A program made the translations under genes and the position numbers. A DNA stretch of 64,000 nucleotides, taken from NCBI GenBank assembly GCA_964291335.2, contig OZ219748.1, positions 2,356,001 to 2,420,000 of the forward strand, given 5' to 3'. This document shows, piece after piece, positions 43,316 to 52,269 of this stretch. The notes beneath the pieces are model-generated. The model did no database searches, was not told where the DNA came from, and saw only the letters and a list, made by a program, of their open reading frames with translations. How positions within the stretch are numbered: the stretch's first letter is position 1; each line of letters begins with the position of its first letter. The DNA comes from G964291335 sp964291335. Lineage in GTDB: Bacteria; Chloroflexota; Dehalococcoidia; Lucifugimonadales; UBA3495.

Positions 43316-43344
43316 TTGACTAACCCTGCTGACTGGGTTAGCCT
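43316..43344 (+). promoter_or_regulatory. putative promoter and operator of the MaoC pair
   Basis: -35 TTGACT and -10 TAGCCT with a 17-bp spacer. An inverted repeat CTAACCC-N8-GGGTTAG (43320-43341) covers the spacer, as expected of an operator. The -10 is weak. Confidence 0.45.
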
Positions 43345-43386
43345 ACTTCAGGTTGGCCCCCTTGATTAAATGGAGAGGAACGAACT

Positions 43387-43938
43387 ATGACCCAGGAGAC
43401 GCAATCGGCTCTTACCCCGGAAGTGCGCGCCATGATCGGGGTTTCCGGCGAAGTGGTGGAAGCCTGGGGGGTGGTGGATGCGGAATACCTGCGCCGTTTC
43501 ACCCAGGCGGTTATGGACCCGGACCCCCGATATTGGGACCAGGAGTTCGCCGAATCTACCCACTATGGCGAAATTATTACTCCGCCCATAATGGTCAGCT
43601 ACCTGGCATCGCGCATCCGCCCGGACCAGGACGACCCGGTTACCCGCGCTTTTGAGGAAAACCCGGAGTCGGACGGCATCGGTTCCATTGAACGGCCCGG
43701 GGAACTGCCGCTGGTGCCTACCAACCTGATGCGGGTGCTTAATGCCGGCAATGAGTTGGAAATCTACCGTTATCCCAGCATCGGCGATAAAGTCTTTTCC
43801 CAGAACCGGTACTCAGACATTCGAGAACGGGTGGGCCGGGACGGACGCCCCTTCCTGATTATTACCCGGGAAACTACCTATAAAAACCAGGATGGCGAAC
43901 TGCTCTGCATTACCCGGGCATCCACCATCCGCCGCTAG
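43387..43938 (+). CDS. MaoC-like hot-dog protein, FAS1-type dehydratase subunit
   Basis: A 183-residue single hot-dog domain resembling the N-terminal dehydratase half of fungal-type FAS/MaoC proteins: VEAWGVVDAEYLRRFTQAVMDPDPRYWD and ITPPIMVSYL are typical. ATG 43387 follows GAGAGGAACG. It is followed by another MaoC-like gene 102 bp downstream, and together they probably form a heteromeric acyl-CoA hydratase/dehydratase. This protein is probably the non-catalytic partner because it lacks the D-x4-H motif. Confidence 0.8.
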   Translation: MTQETQSALTPEVRAMIGVSGEVVEAWGVVDAEYLRRFTQAVMDPDPRYWDQEFAESTHYGEIITPPIMVSYLASRIRPDQDDPVTRAFEENPESDGIGSIERPGELPLVPTNLMRVLNAGNELEIYRYPSIGDKVFSQNRYSDIRERVGRDGRPFLIITRETTYKNQDGELLCITRASTIRR

Positions 43939-44040
43939 ACGCAGCATGTCCCTGGCCCGGGGGCGGTTGGGGCAGCAGACGGCCCGGCCGGAAACCCCGA
44001 TCTGCGACTGGCGTTAATCCGTTGACGAGGTTGCCGCGTT

Positions 44041-44601
44041 ATGACCATACCTTTGGAAAACCTGCTCAAGATGGAACCGGCGGAGATTTGGGCCTGCAAT
44101 GAACGGCCCAATGCCGACGACCTGCGCCGCAAACAGCAGATTTATTACGAAGATGTGGCCGAGGGCATGGAACTGCCCAAGTACATCTACAAGCCCACGC
44201 CCACCCACCTGTTCCGCTGGAGCGCCGCCATAGAGAACTTCCACCGGATTCATTACGATTTGGACTTTGGGCTGAACCATGACAGGAACCCCAGCATTCT
44301 GGTGCACGGGTCGTGGAAACAGAGCGTAGTGCCCCAGTACCTGAAGGACTGGACTTTGCCCAAAGGCTGGCCCTGGAAGGCGCAGTTTGAGCATCGGGCG
44401 ATGCTGGTTCCGGGCGATATTCTGATTATGTGGGGCCGGGTAACCGGCAAGTACGAGCAAGGCCAAATGGGGTTCGTTGAGCTGGAAATAGGCATGAAAA
44501 CCCAGGACGGCATCGAAAGTATGCCGGGTACGGCTACGGTAGTGCTGCCGCTGCGCAACGGCCCGGACATTCCCTATCCCTTCGTGCCGCCGGCCGCCTA
44601 G
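44041..44601 (+). CDS. MaoC-like dehydratase, catalytic-type subunit
   Basis: A 186-residue hot-dog protein. The hydratase motif region reads AAIENFHRIHYDLDFG near residue 63, close to the R-hydratase consensus D/N-x-N-x-IH-x-D. ILVHGSWKQSV follows, as does GDILIMWGRVTGKYEQG. Starting at ATG 44041 it has a 35-residue N-terminal extension before the fold. It probably works with the preceding MaoC-like protein on acyl-CoA or acyl-thioester substrates that are not identifiable from the neighbourhood. Confidence 0.8.
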   Translation: MTIPLENLLKMEPAEIWACNERPNADDLRRKQQIYYEDVAEGMELPKYIYKPTPTHLFRWSAAIENFHRIHYDLDFGLNHDRNPSILVHGSWKQSVVPQYLKDWTLPKGWPWKAQFEHRAMLVPGDILIMWGRVTGKYEQGQMGFVELEIGMKTQDGIESMPGTATVVLPLRNGPDIPYPFVPPAA

Positions 44602-44739
44602 CGGCTCGCATCAGGTCGCCGGCCGTCGGGGCGCAGTTGGCGCGCCGGTTTTTCCGAACCCTCGCCCCGCTGCCCGGCGAGGGCCGGGCGCGGCGGCGTA
44701 AAGACTGCAACCAGGAATAGCGTTTGAGGTAAGCTGCCA

Positions 44740-45009
44740 ATGGCCCGATTTATTGCCATTCATAACGTACCGGGGATTACCGAAGAGGACTTTCGAGAGA
44801 AACTCAATGCTGTCCGCAAGTGGCGCCCCGACCGTCGCACTACCATCCTGAAGGTTTACGGCGACCTGGAAAAGGGGCGGCTGGTGTCGGAGTGCGAGGC
44901 GGTGGAACAGGCGCACTTTGAGGACTGGATTAACCTGGTGGGCTGGCCGGCCGAGGCAATCCACAAGGTGGACGTGGTTTGTCAAGTGGGCAACTTCTGG
45001 AAGGTTTAA
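44740..45009 (+). CDS. small protein similar to DUF4242/SCO4226 family
   Basis: An 89-residue alpha/beta protein reading MARFIAIHNVPGITEEDF at the start, with GDLEKGRLVSECEAVEQAHF and ending VDVVCQVGNFWKV. The pattern matches small DUF4242-like proteins, some of which bind nickel. This similarity is recalled rather than searched. There is no signal peptide. ATG 44740 follows the MaoC pair by about 140 bp on the same strand. Confidence 0.55.
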   Translation: MARFIAIHNVPGITEEDFREKLNAVRKWRPDRRTTILKVYGDLEKGRLVSECEAVEQAHFEDWINLVGWPAEAIHKVDVVCQVGNFWKV

Positions 45010-45124
45010 GCCCACTCCCGGTTGGCGGCTTAAGGGTGGCCGTCAGACACCCCCCCGTTCCCGCCCGCATACCCCGGCGTACATCTGCCCCGGCTCAAGG
45101 CGAGGGCGGGCCGGCGGTTATGCC

Positions 45125-46120
45125 CTACCCGCCGGCAACGGCCAGGGCGCCCACGGCTACCGGGGAAAGGGTTATCGGCAGCTGCTCCCAGGTAAAGCCC
45201 CGGTCCTGGCTGCGGAACAGTTCGCCTCCTTCGACGCCGGCGTAAACGTTGTTCGGCTGCCGGGAATCCCACTCAAAGGCCACTACCATATCGGCGGCTT
45301 CCTCGCCCTGTCCCAAACCATTCACCAGCGTCCAGCCCCTTCCGCCGTCGGTGGAGCGGTAGAACCGGGGGCTTTTGCGGCGAGCATTTTCAGAGACGGT
45401 AACCAACACCAGGTCAGCGTCTTCCGGGGAAGAGGCAATGTGCAGGGTATAGCTTTGTTCCAGGCCGGCGTTAATCAGTTCCCAGTGGCTGCCTCCGTCG
45501 TCGGAGCGGTAAGGGGCCTGCGCGGTTGCCGCGTAAACCCGGTTGGGTTGGTTCCGGCTCAGGCCAATGCAGTGAATATCGTCGTTAAGGCCCGGCAGCT
45601 GGCGCCAGCTGCTGCCGCCGTCCCGGGTGCCTACTATCCCCCCGACCTCAATGCCGGCGTACAACTGCTGCGGGTCGGCCGGGGACATGCGCAGGTCTCG
45701 GACGTGGGAGGCGCGGGTCGGTGAATGAAAGTTCCATGCGGCGGCTTCCGGCACGGCGCGAAAGCCTTCCAGTTCCTCCCAGGTCTGCCCGCCGTCTTTG
45801 GAACGAAAGACGGCGGCCGGCTCGCTGCCCACGTAAACCGTATCCGGTTCCTCCGGGTGGGCCAAAACGCTGTGGGCATAATTGCCGGGGTAAGCGCCGA
45901 GATGGCGCCAGGCAGCGCCGCCGTCATCGGTGCGGTAAACCCCCGCTTCATAGGCCGCCAGGAAGGCTCGCTGCGGGTTGGCAGCGCTGGCGCACAGGCG
46001 GGCGGCGGCATGAGTCAGGGGCGTAACCGGTTCCTGCCGCCAGGTATGGCCGCCATCGGCGCTGACAACGGCGCATACCCCATCGTGCCGGCCAACATAG
46101 ATTCGCGTTTCTTGCGACAT
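45125..46120 (-). CDS. BNR/Asp-box repeat beta-propeller protein
   Basis: A 331-residue protein made of seven Asp-box repeats, recognisable as S-x-D-x-G-x-x-W: SADGGHTW, RTDDGGAAW, RSKDGGQTW, GTRDGGSSW, RSDDGGSHW, RSTDGGRGW and RSQDRGFTW. They space out as the seven blades of a propeller, as in sialidase, HCF136 and VPS10-like proteins. No signal peptide or catalytic sialidase residues are apparent, so sialidase activity is unlikely. ATG 46120 has GGAGGTGAG upstream. It follows the ion-channel gene by 29 bp on the same strand. Confidence 0.83.
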   Translation of the reverse strand: MSQETRIYVGRHDGVCAVVSADGGHTWRQEPVTPLTHAAARLCASAANPQRAFLAAYEAGVYRTDDGGAAWRHLGAYPGNYAHSVLAHPEEPDTVYVGSEPAAVFRSKDGGQTWEELEGFRAVPEAAAWNFHSPTRASHVRDLRMSPADPQQLYAGIEVGGIVGTRDGGSSWRQLPGLNDDIHCIGLSRNQPNRVYAATAQAPYRSDDGGSHWELINAGLEQSYTLHIASSPEDADLVLVTVSENARRKSPRFYRSTDGGRGWTLVNGLGQGEEAADMVVAFEWDSRQPNNVYAGVEGGELFRSQDRGFTWEQLPITLSPVAVGALAVAGG

Positions 46121-46149
46121 ACTCACCTCCGCTTTCCGGTTAATACCGG

Positions 46150-46980
46150 TCAATCCCTGCGGTCATCGGGGCCGCGGACGTTTTCCAACCGCCGCTCCAG
46201 CCGCTTCAAGGCATCCTGCGTAGTCTGGATTTCCTGCAGCAGTTCTTCCAGGGATACCGGTGAGCGCAGTTCTTCCAGCCGCTCGCGTTTGGCCTCGTCC
46301 AGGTTATTGATGATGATAGCGATGAAAAGGTTGATTACGACGAAGGTGCCAATAATAACGAAGCTGACGAAGAAAACCCAGGCCCATGGGTGCAATTCCA
46401 TGGCGGTTTTCATTACTTCGGTCCAGCCTTCCAGGGTGGTCATATTGAACAAGGTAAGCAGCGCAGCGCCCAGGCTGCCCCAATTGGCCGGGTCGTGCTG
46501 GTGAAACAGGTGGTAACCCATGATGGCGTAGATGTAAACCACGATGCTCATCAGAAAAGTTACGTGGAAAACGCTGGGTATGGAACGAACCAGGGCAGCT
46601 ACAATCAGCCGCAGGTCCTGAATGGCGGAAACCAGGCGCACTACCCGCAGCAGCCGAGCCAGGCGGGCAATCATCGCAAACTGGCCGGTGGCCGGCACCA
46701 GGGAAAAGACAATCACCAGGAAGTCGAAAATATTCCAGCCGTCCCTGAAATACCGGTCGGGGCGGGGCGCCAGAGCCAGCATCTTCAGGGCGGCCTCAAC
46801 GATAAATATGCCCAGGGCAGCCTGATTGCCCCAGTGCATCCAGTAGCCGAAGCGGCTTTCCAGCCAGGGAGAGGTTTCCAGTCCCAGCAGAACCCCATTG
46901 GCGATTATGACGGCGATGATGAAGTACTCGAAGGAATGGGCATTGACCAGACGCCCGGAAAGGCGCACTGCTTGTTTCAT
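46150..46980 (-). CDS. single-domain voltage-gated cation channel (NaChBac/NavAb class)
   Basis: A 276-residue six-helix channel subunit that would form a tetramer. S1-S3 lie at about 16-95. S4 at 102-120 has Arg106, 109, 112 and 115 at three-residue intervals. S5 follows (about 138-160), the pore filter is TTLEGWTEV (Thr182, Leu183, Glu184, Gly185, Trp186), and S6 is at 200-225. A C-terminal coiled coil (LEELLQEIQTTQDALKRLE) probably mediates assembly. NaChBac and NavAb have Ser where this filter has Gly185. ATG 46980 starts MKQAVRLSGR. It precedes the propeller gene in a short operon. Confidence 0.92.
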   Translation of the reverse strand: MKQAVRLSGRLVNAHSFEYFIIAVIIANGVLLGLETSPWLESRFGYWMHWGNQAALGIFIVEAALKMLALAPRPDRYFRDGWNIFDFLVIVFSLVPATGQFAMIARLARLLRVVRLVSAIQDLRLIVAALVRSIPSVFHVTFLMSIVVYIYAIMGYHLFHQHDPANWGSLGAALLTLFNMTTLEGWTEVMKTAMELHPWAWVFFVSFVIIGTFVVINLFIAIIINNLDEAKRERLEELRSPVSLEELLQEIQTTQDALKRLERRLENVRGPDDRRD

Positions 46981-47192
46981 AGTGTCGGGCCGCTGTATTC
47001 CTGGAATGAAAATCAGTGCTGACAGTTTACCACCATACCAGGAAGATTATCCATGAAAGGATGGCGCCGAAGGGATGGCGCCGACAAAAAGGGAAAGCTC
47101 AAGGCCCATGGTGGTTAACCCGGTGAGCCAACCGGGTTCCGGTGGACAAGCCGGCGGTACAGTGGGTATAATCACCCGGCGTCCCGCACTGC

Positions 47193-47283
47193 GGAGAGGT
47201 GCCGGAGTGGACGAACGGGCACGACTGGAAATCGTGTAGGGGCTTACCGCCTCTCGAGGGTTCGAATCCCTCTCTCTCCGCCA
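47193..47283 (+). tRNA. tRNA-Ser (GGA)
   Basis: A class II tRNA with long variable arm. Acceptor GGAGAGG / TCTCTCC has G7-T66 as wobble. The anticodon stem CACGA / TCGTG has loop CTGGAAA (anticodon GGA). The variable arm is TAGGGGCTTACCGCCTCTC. The T arm is GAGGG-TTCGAAT-CCCTC. Discriminator G and encoded CCA follow. Confidence 0.95.
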
Positions 47284-47455
47284 TTTCTGCTTCCCCCCGG
47301 CAGCCTTGTTGCCGGGGTTTCCGGCTCCGGTGCGCCGGTCTTCAGCCGGCCCCCCCCTTCGGCCCCTGAACGCAGCAATCCGCCGCAGCCCCGGGGCCAT
47401 CACCCTGGCAAACCCGGGCCAGTGCCGGGGTATTCGGGAAGGAGTATTTTCGGAG

Positions 47456-47491
47456 AAAACGGCGCAAGGAACCTTCAGGTTCCTTGCGCCG
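47456..47491 (-). terminator. intrinsic terminator of the R3H-ATPase operon
   Basis: On the minus strand a perfect 14-bp stem CGGCGCAAGGAACC / GGTTCCTTGCGCCG encloses a four-base loop and is followed by TTTT. It lies about 90 bp after the ATPase stop. Confidence 0.8.
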
Positions 47492-47581
47492 GCGCGTTCA
47501 ATCGGCTGTCGGGCGAGACAATGGATTGCCAATCGGCTGCCGGCTCCTGCCCCGGCCATAACCCCGAGCGTTGGTTTTCCG

Positions 47582-49330
47582 CTAGGGACGGTAGAAGAGC
47601 ACAGACCGTTCCGGTTCCCGGCCGCGGCTGGTGGAAGCCAGGTTGAAACGCTGCGCCAGCAGGTGCTGCAAGCGGCGCACGTAAGCCCGCTGTGGGTTCA
47701 GCTGCACGCTGAACTCGCCGCCGATGACCCTTTGCGCTGCCGTTTCGGCCTCAGTCAAAGCCCGCTCCAGCATTTCCCTGGTGGCGGCATCGTCGCGGGC
47801 CTGGGGCGGGCCGCTCCCCCGCAGGTTGACGCCCTGTTCCCTGGCCAGGGTACGCAGAAAATCCATTACCTGGGGCTGCGTATTTTTGCGCAGCACGTAA
47901 ACCGGCGTTCCGGTAGATTCGGCAGACCGCACCAGCTGCGCGCCCCGGCGATAATGGGTTTTGGTGGTCAGCACCAGGGTTGACCGGCGCAGTTCATTGA
48001 CGATTCCTACCTGCAAACCCAGGTCAGCCTGGGCCGATTCCAGCTTGTCCCGGCTTACGCCGAAGAGGAACACCCGGACTTCCAGCCGGCGGGGGGCGCT
48101 GTCTGCTGCCTCGTCCGGAGCGGCGGCCTCTGTGCTGCCGGAGTTGAGGTTGTTCGGACGAGGAAAGTAACCCGGCGGCGTTCCCTCGGTAGATTCCGGA
48201 AGGAGGGTCGCCGGGCGGCCGGGGCGACTTTGCCCGCGGCGGCCCGGGTAACGCCCTTCAGGGCCGGCAGCGGCAAAATCGGGGGCCCAGGGCGCCGGCG
48301 GGTTGGCGTTGGGACGCGCTGCGTCCTGACGTTCCAGCACCGCTCCGTTCTCGTCCAGGCAGCGGATGACCGGGGCGATGGGGTAGCCTCGCAGCCACTG
48401 GTCCACCACGTTAGCCACGCCATCGTGAACGGCCACCTGCTCCCAGTTCCGGATTTCCACCACCACATCAAAGGTGGGCGGAGCCTTGCGCTCCAGCACC
48501 GTTTTCTGGGTTCCCCGGTAGCGGGCTTCCTGGTCGCCGAGGGTTACCGCCTGCACGCCGCCCACCAGGTCGGAAAGGGTAGGGTTAAGAATCAGGTTAT
48601 CCAGGGTATTGCCGTGGGCGGTGGCGATAAGCTGCACTCCCCGCTCGGCGATGGTGCGGGCGGCGGCGGCCTCTTCCTCGGTTCCCATTTCATCGATGAT
48701 GATGACCTGGGGCATATGGTTTTCCACCGCCTCAATCATCACGCCATGCTGCCTGGTAGGGGTGGCTACCTGCATCCGGCGGGCGTGGCCAATGGCCGGG
48801 TGGGGCACGTCGCCATCGCCGGCAATTTCGTTGGAGGTGTCCACAATCACTACCCGCTTGCGGGCCTCGTCGGCCAGCACTCGGGCCACCTCGCGGAGCA
48901 TAGTGGTTTTGCCTACGCCGGGCCGGCCAAGCAGCAGAATATTCTTGCTGGCAAAGGCCAGGTCTTCAATGATTTTGATGGTTCCGAAGACGGCGCGCCC
49001 GGCCCGACAGGTAATGCCGACCACCTGGCCCCGGCGGTTGCGGATGGCCGATATGCGGTGCAGGGTACGCTCCATGCCGGCCCGGTTATCGTCGCCAAAC
49101 TTGCCCACCTGCTGCACCAGGTAATCCAGGTCGGCCCTGGTAACTTCCTGTTCATCCAGAATCACGTCTCCGTCGGGGAAGCGGGCCTCCGGGAGCCGGC
49201 CCAAGTCCAGCACCACCTCCAGCAAGTCGGGCAGGTTATCCTGCCGGGCCAGGCTGTGTTTCACCCTGGGGGGCAAAACATCCAGCAGCCGTTCCAGTTC
49301 TTCATATGCCAGCTTTTGCGCTGCTGCCAA
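47582..49330 (-). CDS. AAA ATPase with R3H domain (SpoIIIAA/Ycf45-like)
   Basis: A 582-residue single-stranded-nucleic-acid-type ATPase of unknown cellular role. The ATPase core has Walker A LLLGRPGVGKTTML (about 133-146), DTSNEIAGDGDVPHPAIGHARRM and Walker B VIIIDEMGTEEEA. A long Pro/Gly/Ser-rich linker (about 340-430) leads to a further alpha/beta domain. A C-terminal R3H module (REMLERALTEAETAAQRV and LNPQRAYVRRLQHLL) ends it. TTG 49330 is seven bases after GGAGG; GTG 49336 overlaps the upstream stop and is the alternative. It is last in pdxS-pdxT-GNAT-ATPase. The upstream part of the larger frame is a shadow of the preceding gene. Confidence 0.85.
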   Translation of the reverse strand: MAAAQKLAYEELERLLDVLPPRVKHSLARQDNLPDLLEVVLDLGRLPEARFPDGDVILDEQEVTRADLDYLVQQVGKFGDDNRAGMERTLHRISAIRNRRGQVVGITCRAGRAVFGTIKIIEDLAFASKNILLLGRPGVGKTTMLREVARVLADEARKRVVIVDTSNEIAGDGDVPHPAIGHARRMQVATPTRQHGVMIEAVENHMPQVIIIDEMGTEEEAAAARTIAERGVQLIATAHGNTLDNLILNPTLSDLVGGVQAVTLGDQEARYRGTQKTVLERKAPPTFDVVVEIRNWEQVAVHDGVANVVDQWLRGYPIAPVIRCLDENGAVLERQDAARPNANPPAPWAPDFAAAGPEGRYPGRRGQSRPGRPATLLPESTEGTPPGYFPRPNNLNSGSTEAAAPDEAADSAPRRLEVRVFLFGVSRDKLESAQADLGLQVGIVNELRRSTLVLTTKTHYRRGAQLVRSAESTGTPVYVLRKNTQPQVMDFLRTLAREQGVNLRGSGPPQARDDAATREMLERALTEAETAAQRVIGGEFSVQLNPQRAYVRRLQHLLAQRFNLASTSRGREPERSVLFYRP

Positions 49331-49332
49331 TA

Positions 49333-50334
49333 TCACGCCTCCGCGGCCGCCATCCGGCAGCCCAACGCCGGAATGGCTACCATTTTGACCAGCACAATCA
49401 AGTCCGCCGTCGGGCGGAAACCAAGGCGCAGCAGCCGCTCGCCGACCGGAGCCTGGTATTCGGGCGTCAGCCAACGCCGGGGGCCGGCGCCCGAAAGGGC
49501 AAAATCCATAACCTGCGCCGGCAAATCGGGCCAATCCGGGTTCGCCATAATCTCTACTTCGGTCATTCCCTGCCGCGCCGTCATACCCAGCCAGGCCACT
49601 ACCCGGCCCCCCGTTTCCACCACCCATTCTGCCGGTTCGCGCCCCGGCCACGGGCCGGGGCTGCTCGCCCGGCTGTCCTGCCAGAGCTGAAAGGTTGGCC
49701 CCAAAGCCTGCCGGACTGCCAGGGGAACACTGGCGCAAAAAAGCTGGAACAGAGGGTAATCGTCCTCCGGCAGTCGGGGCCTCAGGCTATTCGGCGCGGC
49801 AGCTATCGGGGCCGGCCGGCCATGTCCGTCCCACAGGGTTTCACGGTAGCAGGGAGCGAAGCCGCTGCGCCGTGCCAGGCCCAGGGCCGGGCTATCCGCC
49901 GGCAGCCGCAGGAAAATCCGCTGGGCCGACCGCAGCCCCGCCGCTACCACCAGTTCTTCCAGCAATTCCAGGCCGGCATCCGCTGCCGCGGCATGCCTTA
50001 AGCCGGGGTTTAAGCCGCCATCCGGGGCGTTGGCCGCCGCTGGCCGGTTCCGACATGGCAGGTAAAGGCCATCGATTTCCCAGGCGCTGACGCCGGAGCG
50101 GGTACGGGCAGCCGCCAGGCCCAGCAGCCGGGGGCCATCCCAGCGGGCCAGCGCCACCCGTTCCGGGCGTTGCAGCAGGGCGTTTTTCCACAAGGCGCCG
50201 CCGGGGCGCGGCAGGCCCGCCCCCGTCGGGTTAGACCGGGGCCGGGCCAGGTTGGGGCCCCTGGGCGTATGCAGCAGAGCGCAGCGCAAGGCGTCGCCCA
50301 GGTGAAAGGTAGGCGGAATAGACGTTGGCTGCAT
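49333..50334 (-). CDS. GNAT-like acetyltransferase-fold protein
   Basis: A 333-residue protein with weak resemblance to tandem GNAT domains. The first ends in LRSAQRIFLRLPADSPALGLARRSGF, a common GNAT C-terminal pattern (a-RR-x-GF). The second ends with PVGERLLRLGFRPTADLIVLVKM. No clean acetyl-CoA pyrophosphate loop is visible, so activity is uncertain. ATG 50334 lies 10 bp after the pdxT stop, and its TGA overlaps the start region of the ATPase gene, implying translational coupling. Confidence 0.65.
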   Translation of the reverse strand: MQPTSIPPTFHLGDALRCALLHTPRGPNLARPRSNPTGAGLPRPGGALWKNALLQRPERVALARWDGPRLLGLAAARTRSGVSAWEIDGLYLPCRNRPAAANAPDGGLNPGLRHAAAADAGLELLEELVVAAGLRSAQRIFLRLPADSPALGLARRSGFAPCYRETLWDGHGRPAPIAAAPNSLRPRLPEDDYPLFQLFCASVPLAVRQALGPTFQLWQDSRASSPGPWPGREPAEWVVETGGRVVAWLGMTARQGMTEVEIMANPDWPDLPAQVMDFALSGAGPRRWLTPEYQAPVGERLLRLGFRPTADLIVLVKMVAIPALGCRMAAAEA

Positions 50335-50344
50335 CGTTTTACCC

Positions 50345-50947
50345 TTACCCGGCCTGGCCCGAAAGTCGCCGGTCTGGTGCGGCGGCCAGCTTCAGAAAGT
50401 ACCGGTGCAACCGGTCGTCCCGGGTCAGCTCCGGGTGAAAAGCGGTAGCCATCATATTGGACTGGCGTACTGCGACCGCTGCGCCGTTGGGCAGGGAGGC
50501 CAGGACGCTTACCGGCGGCCCGACGCGAATAACCACCGGGGCGCGGATGAAAACCGCATGGAACGGGTCTGGTTCCAGGCCGGCGATGTTCAGGTCTTGC
50601 TCAAAGCTGTCGATTTGCCGGCCAAAGGCGTTGCGCCGCACCCCGATGTCCATCAACTGCAAGGGCGTCGGGTCGGCCTCGGTAATTTCGCGGGCCATCA
50701 TAATCATACCGGCGCAGGTGCCCCAAAGGGCCTTACCCTGCCGGGCCAGCGCCTGAACCGGCTCGCGCAGGTGGTAGATGGACATTAACCGGCTGAGGGT
50801 AGTGCTTTCCCCGCCCGGTATAATCAGGCCGTCCAAGCCGTCCAGCTGTTCCGGCAGGCGCACTTCCCGGCTGCCCACCCCAGCGCTTTGCAGGATGGCG
50901 ATGTGTTCAGCAAAGTCGCCCTGTACGGCCAAAACCCCGATTTCCAA
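50345..50947 (-). CDS. pdxT: pyridoxal 5'-phosphate synthase glutaminase subunit
   Basis: Supplies ammonia from glutamine to PdxS for PLP synthesis. The 200-residue class I glutaminase has IGVLAVQGDFAEH at the start and GLIIPGGESTTLSRL near residue 40. The nucleophile Cys79 lies in WGTCAGMIMMA, and His in TAFHPELTRDDRLH completes the triad. The start is TTG 50947. It is 209 bp downstream of pdxS on the same strand. Confidence 0.95.
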   Translation of the reverse strand: MEIGVLAVQGDFAEHIAILQSAGVGSREVRLPEQLDGLDGLIIPGGESTTLSRLMSIYHLREPVQALARQGKALWGTCAGMIMMAREITEADPTPLQLMDIGVRRNAFGRQIDSFEQDLNIAGLEPDPFHAVFIRAPVVIRVGPPVSVLASLPNGAAVAVRQSNMMATAFHPELTRDDRLHRYFLKLAAAPDRRLSGQAG

Positions 50948-51156
50948 TGCTGCTCTGCCTGCTCCCCAGATTTGGCTGCCTCGACCCGCCGCCCGGCCCG
51001 GAGAGGGGATTTTCAGCGGGGGCGGCGGGCCGGGGATAATTGCCGGTTCACTGCCCCACCCCAGTCCATTGGCCGCAGCGATTCCGGCTGCTTCAGCCCG
51101 TACCGGCGGCGCTGAACAATGGCTGCGGCAATGTTCCTGGCCGGCCGCGCTGCTGC

Positions 51157-52047
51157 CTACAAGCTCCGGGGCGCCAGCAATTCCCCGGCGGGGATTTCGC
51201 GGACGCTGCGGCCCACCATGGGTTCGCCCAGATCCTTGGAAACTTCGGCCAGAATCCTGGGGTCTTTGTAGTGGGTAACCGCCTGCACAATGGAATACCC
51301 CCGGCGAGCCGGGTCGCCGGACTTGAAGATGCCGGAACCGACGAACACGCCGTCAGCGCCCAGCTGCATCATCAGGGAGGCGTCGGCCGGGGTAGCCACG
51401 CCGCCGGCGGCGAAGTTGACCACCGGCAGCCGGCCTGCTTCCCGGGTTTGGGTCAGCAGCTCCAGGCTGACGCCCAGGTTGCGCGCCTCCACCACCAGTT
51501 CATCTTCCGGCATATTTTGCAGCTTGCGGATGGCGTCCTGCACTGCCCGCATATGGCGCACGGCCTCCACCACGTCGCCGGTGCCGGCCTCGCCCTTGGT
51601 GCGAATCATGGCTGCGCCTTCGGAAATGCGGCGCAGCGCCTCCCCCAGGTCGCGGCAGCCGCAGACGAAAGGCACCTGGAAATCGTGCTTCCAAACGTGG
51701 TGCACCTCATCCGCCGGGGTCAGCACTTCCGACTCATCGATATAGTCGATGCCGATAGCTTCCAGAACTTGAGCTTCAACGAAATGACCGATGCGGCACT
51801 TGGCCATAACCGGAATGCTCACGGCGTCCATAATGCTCAAAATAACCGCCGGGTCGGTCATACGGGCCACGCCGCCGTCGGCGCGAATGTCTGCCGGCAC
51901 CCGTTCCAGGGCCATGACGGCTACGGCGCCAGCCTCCTCGGCGATTTTAGCCTGCTCTGCGTTTACTACGTCCATGATGACGCCGCCCTTAAGCATTTGG
52001 GCGTGTCCCGATTTCACCGTAAAAGTGCCGGTCAACACATCAACCAT
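51157..52047 (-). CDS. pdxS: pyridoxal 5'-phosphate synthase lyase subunit
   Basis: Builds PLP from ribose 5-phosphate, glyceraldehyde 3-phosphate and ammonia. The 296-residue TIM barrel includes KSGHAQMLKGGVIMDVV near the start and MALERVPADIRADGGVARM. VMAKCRIGHFVEAQVLEAIG carries a Schiff-base lysine region, and AAGGVATPADASLMMQLGAD binds phosphate. ATG 52047 has GAGGG six bases upstream; ATG 52053 is possible, and a longer frame to 52182 lacks a ribosome site. Cluster partner of pdxT. Confidence 0.96.
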   Translation of the reverse strand: MVDVLTGTFTVKSGHAQMLKGGVIMDVVNAEQAKIAEEAGAVAVMALERVPADIRADGGVARMTDPAVILSIMDAVSIPVMAKCRIGHFVEAQVLEAIGIDYIDESEVLTPADEVHHVWKHDFQVPFVCGCRDLGEALRRISEGAAMIRTKGEAGTGDVVEAVRHMRAVQDAIRKLQNMPEDELVVEARNLGVSLELLTQTREAGRLPVVNFAAGGVATPADASLMMQLGADGVFVGSGIFKSGDPARRGYSIVQAVTHYKDPRILAEVSKDLGEPMVGRSVREIPAGELLAPRSL

Positions 52048-52269
52048 TTTCATCCCTCGCCAGCCCAGGATGGGGTGTTCCATTGCGCTATCATTATACG
52101 CCGGGCCGCCAATCTTTATCAAATACCCCGACAAACCACAATCCGGTTGAATAACCCCCGCTCCATTCCCGGCGCTTTCCATACCCCGGACCCGGCGCTC
52201 TCATGGCTAAACTGCCCCTGAATTTGTTAGAATAACCCCAGCAACTCCAAACTGCCGGGAGGGTTTCCG

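Noticed and set aside
47582..49738. Longer 718-codon form of the R3H ATPase
   Set aside because: The first about 136 codons overlap a co-directional gene in another frame and lack family similarity; TTG 49330 after GGAGG fits better.
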